Below, piece after piece: positions 5,058-8,827 of a stretch of DNA of 8,827 nt. The notes below the pieces were generated by a model, which was not told where the DNA came from, did not search any database, and saw nothing but the letters and a program-made list of their open reading frames with translations. Numbering within the stretch: the first letter of the stretch is position 1; each line of letters starts with the position of its first letter. Position numbers and translations under genes: made by a program. Source of the DNA: Acidobacteriota bacterium (GTDB lineage Bacteria; Acidobacteriota; Terriglobia; Acidiferrales; UBA7541); the NCBI GenBank assembly GCA_003224195.1, contig QHYP01000092.1, positions 1,822-10,648 of the forward strand, read 5' to 3'.

Positions 5058-6083
5058 ATGCTCTGCAAGGTGTCACAATTCGTGAAGCAGTATCTTCTGG
5101 CTGGATGCCTCCTCAGCCTCTTCCTCATCCTTGCGCCGACGGCTTGGGCGCAAGTCTCCGCCTTCGAGGCACAGGCTGGACAGATTCGCGGGACGGTTCT
5201 CTTTGAAGGGAATCATCGGCCGGCCGGCGCGGTCATTGTGAACCTGAATCCGCTCTCGGGAGGGCCGTCCGCCAGCGTCCTGACGGACTTGACCGGCCGC
5301 TTCGAGGTGCGCGGTCTGCCTCCCGGGACTTACGAGATTGCCGCCGAAGAGCGCGGTTACGAATCCACTCGGGCGACCGCTCAGTCCAACAGTCCTCTGC
5401 CGGGTCTGGTTCTCTACTTGAAACCGGCGAACACAGCGTCAATCAGACGAACTCGCCTCATGGTTTCCGTGCGAGAGTTGAAAATCCCCGGCAAGGCGCA
5501 CGATGCGTTTGAAAATGGCGTGCAATGCTTGACAAAAAATGACGCCGCCGCGAGCCTGGCCTATTTCACAAAAGCCACCGCTGCATTTCCGGACTACTAC
5601 GAAGCCTACTACCATGCGGGCGTGGCGGAGATGAGGCTGGGACGCAATGAGCAGGCCATGCAGGCCTTCCAGAAAGCAATCGATTTGAGCGGCGGACGCT
5701 ACGCCTGGGCGCAGTTTTCGTTGGGAGTGCTTCTTCTCCAACAGGATAAGCCGGACGAAGCACAAGTCGTGATCCGCCGCGGGTTGGAATTGGATGAGAC
5801 TTCGCTCTCCGGCCGCTTCCTTTTGGGCGTTTCCCTTTTGAGGCTGGATCGCCTCGAGGAGGCTGAGCAAAGCGCTCGCGAAACCCTTGTCCAGGAGCCC
5901 AGTTTCGCCAAGGCGTACCTGCTGCTCTCGGATGTCCACGCCCGCAAAGCCGACTACCCGGCGCAAGTTCTGGACCTCGACGCGTATCTGACCCTCGAGC
6001 CGGCCGGCCCGGCAAACGACCTCGCTCGCCGAACCCGCGAAGTCGCTCAGCGGATGGCGTCCAGATCCACGCCCCAAAACTGA
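5058..6083 (+). CDS. exported carboxypeptidase-regulatory-like and TPR protein
   Basis: A 341-residue exported protein. Residues 1-31 are a signal peptide (hydrophobic LLAGCLLSLFLIL, cleavage after AWA). Residues 42-105 form a carboxypeptidase-regulatory-like (transthyretin-type) beta domain: GQIRGTVLFEG, then TDLTGRFEVRGLPPGTYEIA and a final RGYE. Residues 146-317 carry about five TPR units, for example AYYHAGVAEMRLGRNEQAMQ (183-202), FSLGVLLLQQDKPDEAQ and YLLLSDVHARKADYPAQ. Both modules bind partners rather than catalyse, so a periplasmic scaffold is likely. The start is not settled: ATG 5058 lacks a good Shine-Dalgarno, and an internal GTG at codon 9 follows AAGG, but either leaves a usable signal peptide. 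The domain pairing is common in Acidobacteriota as I recall. It converges with the next gene across 62 bp. Confidence 0.85.
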   Translation: MLCKVSQFVKQYLLAGCLLSLFLILAPTAWAQVSAFEAQAGQIRGTVLFEGNHRPAGAVIVNLNPLSGGPSASVLTDLTGRFEVRGLPPGTYEIAAEERGYESTRATAQSNSPLPGLVLYLKPANTASIRRTRLMVSVRELKIPGKAHDAFENGVQCLTKNDAAASLAYFTKATAAFPDYYEAYYHAGVAEMRLGRNEQAMQAFQKAIDLSGGRYAWAQFSLGVLLLQQDKPDEAQVVIRRGLELDETSLSGRFLLGVSLLRLDRLEEAEQSARETLVQEPSFAKAYLLLSDVHARKADYPAQVLDLDAYLTLEPAGPANDLARRTREVAQRMASRSTPQN

Positions 6084-6145
6084 CCCTGCGCCCCTTCCCC
6101 TGGAGCGCGCCCGCCGCGAATCTGCAGACAGAAGCTGCGAATTAC

Positions 6146-6751
6146 CTAGTGAAACGCGGCGGACCAGCCGAGCGTGGTGATCGCCAGAACTCCCAACAGC
6201 GACACGAGGCTGATAAGGCCAAGCGCTCTTCCATGACCAAGCAGCGAGTCGCGCGTCTCCGCGTTGAGCGTGAGCAGCCCGATGACTGCGACAAGGAGCC
6301 CCCAGGCAACGACGGCCCCCATGCCCGGGTGGTCGTTGATGGACGAACGAAGGTTGGGCGCCAGGCTGGCCGGAATCCAAGAGAGTGGCGCGGCCACAAT
6401 TCCCCCGATTAGAACGGTGCAAAGCAGAAGCCTTGCCAACCACTCCCGGAGGAGAAGCTGGCAGCCGCGGCGCACCAAGAAACTCCAGCCCAGCAACGCC
6501 AAAGCGACTGCGATCCAGCCGTACCACGAGAACAAATTGCTGAAACGTACCCAGGCGTGAATCAGACGCGGCGTGTGGCCATGGGAAAGCCTCGGCAGAA
6601 AATACAGAGCAAGAAACGCGTTCCAGGAGACGGCGATAGTCAGAGTGAGCAGGCTGATAAGCTGCAACAGGGCGCGCGTGGGCGCGACCCGGCAGCGGGT
6701 GCAGACGGATTCCGTGGGCAAGAATTGCTGTCCGCAGCGGTCGCAGAACAA
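6146..6751 (-). CDS. zinc-ribbon polytopic membrane protein
   Basis: A 201-residue membrane protein of unknown function. The N-terminus is a compact zinc ribbon, C3-x2-C6-x10-C17-x2-C20 (FCDRCGQQFLPTESVCTRC). About five transmembrane helices follow: 28-52, 73-93, 106-129, 143-163 and 177-199. The open frame extends upstream to an ATG at 6949, but TTG 6751 is the better start: AGGAG (6760-6764) lies 8 nt before it, the Cys-rich motif then begins at residue 2 as in many zinc-ribbon membrane proteins, and the upstream part overlaps the methyltransferase gene and reads as non-protein. It follows the methyltransferase after 151 bp containing a dyad. Metal-dependent sensing or assembly is possible but unproven. 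Confidence 0.75.
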   Translation of the reverse strand: MFCDRCGQQFLPTESVCTRCRVAPTRALLQLISLLTLTIAVSWNAFLALYFLPRLSHGHTPRLIHAWVRFSNLFSWYGWIAVALALLGWSFLVRRGCQLLLREWLARLLLCTVLIGGIVAAPLSWIPASLAPNLRSSINDHPGMGAVVAWGLLVAVIGLLTLNAETRDSLLGHGRALGLISLVSLLGVLAITTLGWSAAFH

Positions 6752-6759
6752 GTTGTTTG

Positions 6760-6764
6760 CTCCT
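6760..6764 (-). promoter_or_regulatory. Shine-Dalgarno site deciding the TTG start at 6751
   Basis: AGGAG on the minus strand is 8 nt before TTG (6749-6751). It is the evidence for shortening the gene from the longer open frame. Confidence 0.7.
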
Positions 6765-6828
6765 ATCTGGTAAGAAATACACCCCGTCTTCAACAGGTTA
6801 GGCCCCCCGGAGCATCGGCGGCTACTGT

Positions 6829-6848
6829 CCTGAGGGTCAGGCGTCAGG
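6829..6848. repeat. short inverted repeat with repeated TCAGG
   Basis: CCTGA (6829-6833), GGG, TCAGG (6837-6841), then CG and a second TCAGG (6844-6848). Either TCAGG could pair with CCTGA. It lies between the methyltransferase and zinc-ribbon genes. A role is not evident. Confidence 0.25.
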
Positions 6849-6867
6849 AATTGTGCAACCTGCGGCC

Positions 6868-6883
6868 CACGGTATGTACCGTG
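6868..6883. promoter_or_regulatory. operator-like 7+2+7 dyad
   Basis: CACGGTA and TACCGTG form a perfect inverted repeat around TG. It lies in the 151-bp gap between the methyltransferase stop and the zinc-ribbon start, about 117 nt before that start. Its symmetry and size fit a site for a dimeric regulator. A small hairpin is the alternative. No cognate regulator is in the window. Confidence 0.35.
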
Positions 6884-6902
6884 CGATGCGCAAGATTTGA
6901 GA

Positions 6903-7769
6903 TCAGGACGGGCCATCTGGGCTAGCGGCGCGGTCGAGGACACACACACCGCCCCACGGCCGGGAACCTTGACGGCCCGAGGATTCAGGCAGAAGGGCCA
7001 GAAGGCGCATCTTGAAATCCAGGCGCCTCAGCTTGGCCGCCGTCTTCAACATGGAGTGCACTTCCTTGGCTTTCCAGCCAGCAGGCTCGAAGAAAGAGGG
7101 GCCTTCGGGAGGGGCAAACTTGAAGGGCGCTTTGGCCTGCTCGAGCTTGTTGCCCAAAGTTCGCTGGAGCAACCGCAGGAGCCCCGGGGATGACAACTCG
7201 AGGACCCAGCGGCGGAAACTTCGCTGCGCGGCCAGGTTCTGCGCGAGGGAGCGAACCGCCTCGGTTTCGAGGTACATGAGCAGCCCCTCCGTCAAGATGA
7301 GCGCCCGCCGAGCCGACTGGCCGAGGCGCACGAAGAGCTCTTGCCGAGCCCCCGAGTCCGCCAGATCGATCGGGACTCGCTCCACTTGGCAGATGGGCTT
7401 CTCGGAGCGGAGCAACTCTTCTTTCTCGGCCAAGATGCCCGGCAAATCCACTTCAAACCAGTGGAGGTCCCGAGGAAGTTGCAGGCGGTAGGGCCGCGCA
7501 TCGAGTCCGGCAGCGAGATTCACGACAGTATCGAAGCCTTCCTTGACGGCTCCGAGGACGGTGCGATCGAAAAGAAAAGTCCGTATCGGCCACGCCCAAT
7601 CGCCCGTGGGCGGCATGTCCCGGAGAATCTGCTCGCCGCGTGCACCGGCGAGCATACGCGCGAACGGGTCGCGAAACAGCGCATCGGAGCGCTCCGTTTC
7701 GATGGCGCGGTGAATCGCGGCCCAGCGAGCGGTGTCGGAGACGTTGCGGATCGGCGGCGGCTGGCTCAA
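6903..7769 (-). CDS. SAM-dependent methyltransferase, LCMT/PPM family
   Basis: A 288-residue methyltransferase of the leucine carboxyl methyltransferase-type family, which moves a methyl group from SAM to carboxylates or small molecules, often of unknown identity in bacteria. Visible family marks are VSDTARWAAIHRAIETERSD (10-29), LFRDPFARMLAG (31-42), motif I as NLAAGLDARPYRL (84-96) where many members have GAGLDTR, the acidic strand WFEVDLPG (104-111), and TEGLLMYL (160-167). Length matches the family. The TTG start has TGAGG (7775-7779) 5 nt upstream. Just upstream lies the end of a broken VOC gene, perhaps a former operon partner. The substrate cannot be predicted from this sequence. Confidence 0.88.
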   Translation of the reverse strand: MSQPPPIRNVSDTARWAAIHRAIETERSDALFRDPFARMLAGARGEQILRDMPPTGDWAWPIRTFLFDRTVLGAVKEGFDTVVNLAAGLDARPYRLQLPRDLHWFEVDLPGILAEKEELLRSEKPICQVERVPIDLADSGARQELFVRLGQSARRALILTEGLLMYLETEAVRSLAQNLAAQRSFRRWVLELSSPGLLRLLQRTLGNKLEQAKAPFKFAPPEGPSFFEPAGWKAKEVHSMLKTAAKLRRLDFKMRLLALLPESSGRQGSRPWGGVCVLDRAASPDGPS

Positions 7770-7774
7770 GAATA

Positions 7775-7779
7775 CCTCA
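7775..7779 (-). promoter_or_regulatory. Shine-Dalgarno site for the TTG start at 7769
   Basis: TGAGG on the minus strand is 5 nt before TTG (7767-7769) and supports this non-ATG start. Confidence 0.55.
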
Positions 7780-7793
7780 CGGCGCCACCCATT

Positions 7794-7895
7794 CTAAGGC
7801 GCAACGCCCTTGATGCGCATGGCGATTTACGACGTGTCGCCGAAGGGATCTTTCACGCCCGCGTTCCGGCCGCCGTCGCGCTGGTCGGCCAGCGG
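7794..7895 (-). pseudogene. C-terminal remnant of a PhnB-like VOC (glyoxalase-fold) gene
   Basis: Reading the minus strand in one frame to TAG (7794-7796) gives PLADQRDGGRNAGVKDPFGD, then TS, an in-frame TAA (7827-7829), and IAMRIKGVAP. This closely follows the end of PhnB-like VOC proteins, where a (Y/F)GDRxxGVxDPFGxxWxIATxxEDV pattern is typical. The TAA falls where the family has Trp, so a TGG-to-stop change is likely. The frame spacing fits the family without gaps. The rest of the gene is missing because similarity ends at the palindromic element starting at 7896. It lies 24 nt before the methyltransferase start. The identification is by eye from about 30 residues. Confidence 0.6.
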
Positions 7896-7938
7896 CTAGT
7901 GCGTCGTCCCGGAAATATGTCACATATCTCTTTAGGAG

Positions 7939-7958
7939 GTGGGAGCTTCAGCTCCCAC
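7939..7958. repeat. perfect 8-bp hairpin with TTCA loop
   Basis: GTGGGAGC pairs with GCTCCCAC around TTCA. It is one of two related stem-loops inside the palindromic element; the core GCTTCAGC is shared by both. Confidence 0.7.
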
Positions 7959-7977
7959 GTAACCGGTTGAAAAGGAA

Positions 7978-7993
7978 AGGGGCTTCAGCCCCT
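7978..7993. repeat. perfect 6-bp hairpin with TTCA loop
   Basis: AGGGGC pairs with GCCCCT around TTCA. It shares its core GCTTCAGC with the hairpin at 7939-7958, suggesting one is a diverged relative of the other or that both derive from a REP-like unit. Confidence 0.65.
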
Positions 7994-8083
7994 GAAGTCA
8001 CCCTGCCTTGTTTCATGTATTTTCGGAACACGACACTAGATGGTAGTAGCGCCTGCCTGGAGGGCGCGCTAGGCTGCAAACGA

Positions 8084-8584
8084 TCAGGGTTTTGCTTCGT
8101 CTTTGGTCATGGCGAAGGGATTGAGCTTGGGCCCGCCGGGCGGAACCATTATCTTCAGCCGGCCGTGGGCAGCATCGCTCAGTGTGAACTCGAACTCCGT
8201 CGGGCCGTCCTCGTCCTTCACTTGGAAGGAGAGCTTTCCATCCGCCAGTTTGGCGGACTGAATATCTTGCTCCCCGTTTGCCTCCGAGACCACTTCGACG
8301 ACGTCACCGTCCTCGTTGGTATTGATATCCCCGGCGGCGAAGGCGCCCGCGAGGGAACCTTCATCCTTTTTCAGTTTCAAGACAGCGAAGGTCTTGTCTT
8401 TGAATCGGGCTCGCCAGGTGCCGACAAAATCCTCGGCTTTCGTCGCAAGCTCTCCCGGCCTTGCGTTCGCGGGAAACGGCCGCCGCATCCCCGCTGAGGC
8501 CGAAGCCAGCAAGAAGAAGAGGCCGGCGCACGAGAGAAAATGTCCGAGCCGGCGGGCGGGAGAGTTTCTTTTCTCTGCCGTCAC
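8084..8584 (-). CDS. small exported beta-rich protein
   Basis: A 166-residue protein I do not recognise, probably exported. Residues 1-31 form a signal peptide with a basic N-region (RRLGH) and the core FLSCAGLFFLLASASA. Cleavage after ASA is likely. The mature part starts a beta-barrel-like pattern at 53-61 (FVGTWRARF), then alternating short strands with acidic loops (INTNEDGDVVEVV, KLSFQVKDEDGPTEFEFTL). The G-T-W opening and strand pattern recall lipocalin-like domains, but no family is assigned. GTG 8584 is chosen because a full AAGGAGG (8590-8596) lies 5 nt upstream; a start at 8602 would place that site inside the gene. It follows the GH16 gene by 103 bp on the same strand, which may mean co-export or only proximity. 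Confidence 0.75.
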   Translation of the reverse strand: MTAEKRNSPARRLGHFLSCAGLFFLLASASAGMRRPFPANARPGELATKAEDFVGTWRARFKDKTFAVLKLKKDEGSLAGAFAAGDINTNEDGDVVEVVSEANGEQDIQSAKLADGKLSFQVKDEDGPTEFEFTLSDAAHGRLKIMVPPGGPKLNPFAMTKDEAKP

Positions 8585-8589
8585 GATGC

Positions 8590-8596
8590 CCTCCTT
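8590..8596 (-). promoter_or_regulatory. Shine-Dalgarno site deciding the GTG start at 8584
   Basis: AAGGAGG, a 7-base match to the anti-Shine-Dalgarno, lies 5 nt before GTG (8582-8584) on the minus strand. Confidence 0.8.
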
Positions 8597-8687
8597 CAGC
8601 ACTTAGACGCCATAGCGAACGCGGGGTTGCTTCGGCGCGCCCGCGGTTCCTGCCGATACGCGCCCCGGACCGATGACCTGGCGGAAA

Positions 8688-8827
8688 TCACTTAGGGCCC
8701 TTGGCGTAGACGCGCACATAGTCCACGAGCATGGATTGCGGGAAAACCGTTACAGCGTCGGGAGGGCCGGGCCAGTCGCCCCCGACGGCGAGGTTCAGGA
8801 TGATGAAAAAGGGATGATCGAAAACCC
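8688..8827 (-). CDS. C-terminus of a glycoside hydrolase family 16 enzyme (partial)
   Basis: The gene runs off the right edge; 45 complete codons remain before TGA (8688-8690). The frame reads VFDHPFFIILNLAVGGDWPG, then PPDAVTVFPQSMLVDYVRVY and AKGPK. This is the conserved end of GH16 beta-glucanases and laminarinases: the PF(Y/F)xILNLAVGGxWPG strand, the PD...FPxxM segment and the final VDYVRVY strand. GH16 enzymes cleave beta-1,3 or beta-1,3/1,4-glucans and related polysaccharides outside the cell. The catalytic ExDxxE motif and any signal peptide lie beyond the window. The protein ends four residues after VRVYA, so no C-terminal binding module follows. Confidence 0.92.
   Translation of the reverse strand, partial: VFDHPFFIILNLAVGGDWPGPPDAVTVFPQSMLVDYVRVYAKGPK

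Larger units (their letters stand above)
7896..8039. mobile_element. MITE-like palindromic element with two TTCA-loop hairpins
   Basis: The ends are imperfect inverted repeats: 7896-7920 begins CTAGTGCGTCGTCCCGGAAA, and the complement of 8015-8039 begins CTAGTGTCGTGTTCCGAAAA. They align well with one small gap on each side. If CTAG is read as a target duplication, the element proper is 7900-8035 and runs TG...CA. Inside are two perfect hairpins with the same loop: GTGGGAGC-TTCA-GCTCCCAC (7939-7958) and AGGGGC-TTCA-GCCCCT (7978-7993). There is no coding capacity. This is the build of a non-autonomous element moved by a transposase in trans, or of a REP-type intergenic repeat. It adjoins a truncated VOC gene. 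Confidence 0.6.

Noticed and set aside
5439..6782. A 447-codon open frame on the minus strand across two genes
   Set aside because: It lies opposite the TPR protein and in another frame of the zinc-ribbon gene. Its translation is low-complexity, Arg- and Ala-rich and without motifs, as expected for antisense of GC-rich genes.
6752..6949. N-terminal extension of the zinc-ribbon protein to ATG 6949
   Set aside because: It overlaps the methyltransferase end, includes a dyad and a hairpin, and reads unlike protein. A ribosome site points to TTG 6751.
7341..7970. A 209-codon plus-strand frame opposite the methyltransferase and running into the palindromic element
   Set aside because: The minus strand carries clear LCMT motifs. 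The plus frame has none and crosses a repeat.
1..8827. Search for tRNA, rRNA, CRISPR repeats, riboswitch motifs, transposase genes and complete toxin-antitoxin or defence operons
   Set aside because: No cloverleaf with CCA-like end, no regularly spaced repeats, no transposase motifs and no known defence domains were seen by eye.

Overview
The window is GC-rich and reads like bacterial chromosome. The gene content suggests a member of Acidobacteriota: a secreted protein joining a carboxypeptidase-regulatory-like domain to TPRs, an RHS/YD-repeat fragment, a GH16 glycosidase, an LCMT-type methyltransferase, several small exported proteins of unknown role, and interspersed palindromic elements. 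This taxonomic reading is inference from protein style; there is no rRNA or marker gene here. I found no tRNA, rRNA, CRISPR array, transposase or complete defence system.

Layout. 1-1293: two minus-strand genes, a small exported protein that distantly recalls the Rap1a/Tai fold and a coiled-coil plus LRV-like repeat protein. 1294-1539: intergenic, holding a short terminal-inverted-repeat element just ahead of a small plus-strand helical protein (1540-1812). 1872-2570: a convergent minus-strand metallo-beta-lactamase-fold hydrolase. 2584-3317: an inserted-looking block of about 0.8 kb with an orphan RHS core fragment and a small three-helix membrane protein joined by an ATGA overlap. 3381-3461: a decayed second copy of the first 26 codons of the hydrolase, so the block lies between two diverged direct repeats. 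3553-4647: a YgfZ-type folate-binding protein, divergent from that remnant. 4648-5057: a 410-bp gene-free stretch with inverted repeats. 5058-6083: the exported carboxypeptidase-regulatory-like/TPR protein.

6146-8827 is a run of minus-strand genes. In transcription order these are the C-terminus of a GH16 glycosidase (cut by the window edge), a small exported beta-rich protein, a MITE-like palindromic element that abuts the C-terminal remnant of a PhnB-like VOC (glyoxalase-fold) gene, an LCMT-family SAM methyltransferase, and a zinc-ribbon polytopic membrane protein.

How the genes work together: there is little sign of one pathway. The hydrolase and YgfZ are housekeeping-type genes whose starts share an unusual layout: a TANNNT -10-like hexamer exactly 7 nt before the start codon and no Shine-Dalgarno, which suggests leaderless mRNAs. 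The decayed copy keeps the same layout. Most other genes have clear Shine-Dalgarno sites, and these decide several starts (GTG at 8584; TTG at 6751, 7769 and 3317). The most informative parts of the window are its scars: the duplicated hydrolase 5' end around an RHS cassette, and the VOC gene cut at a palindromic element. I did not find a convincing new multi-gene system.
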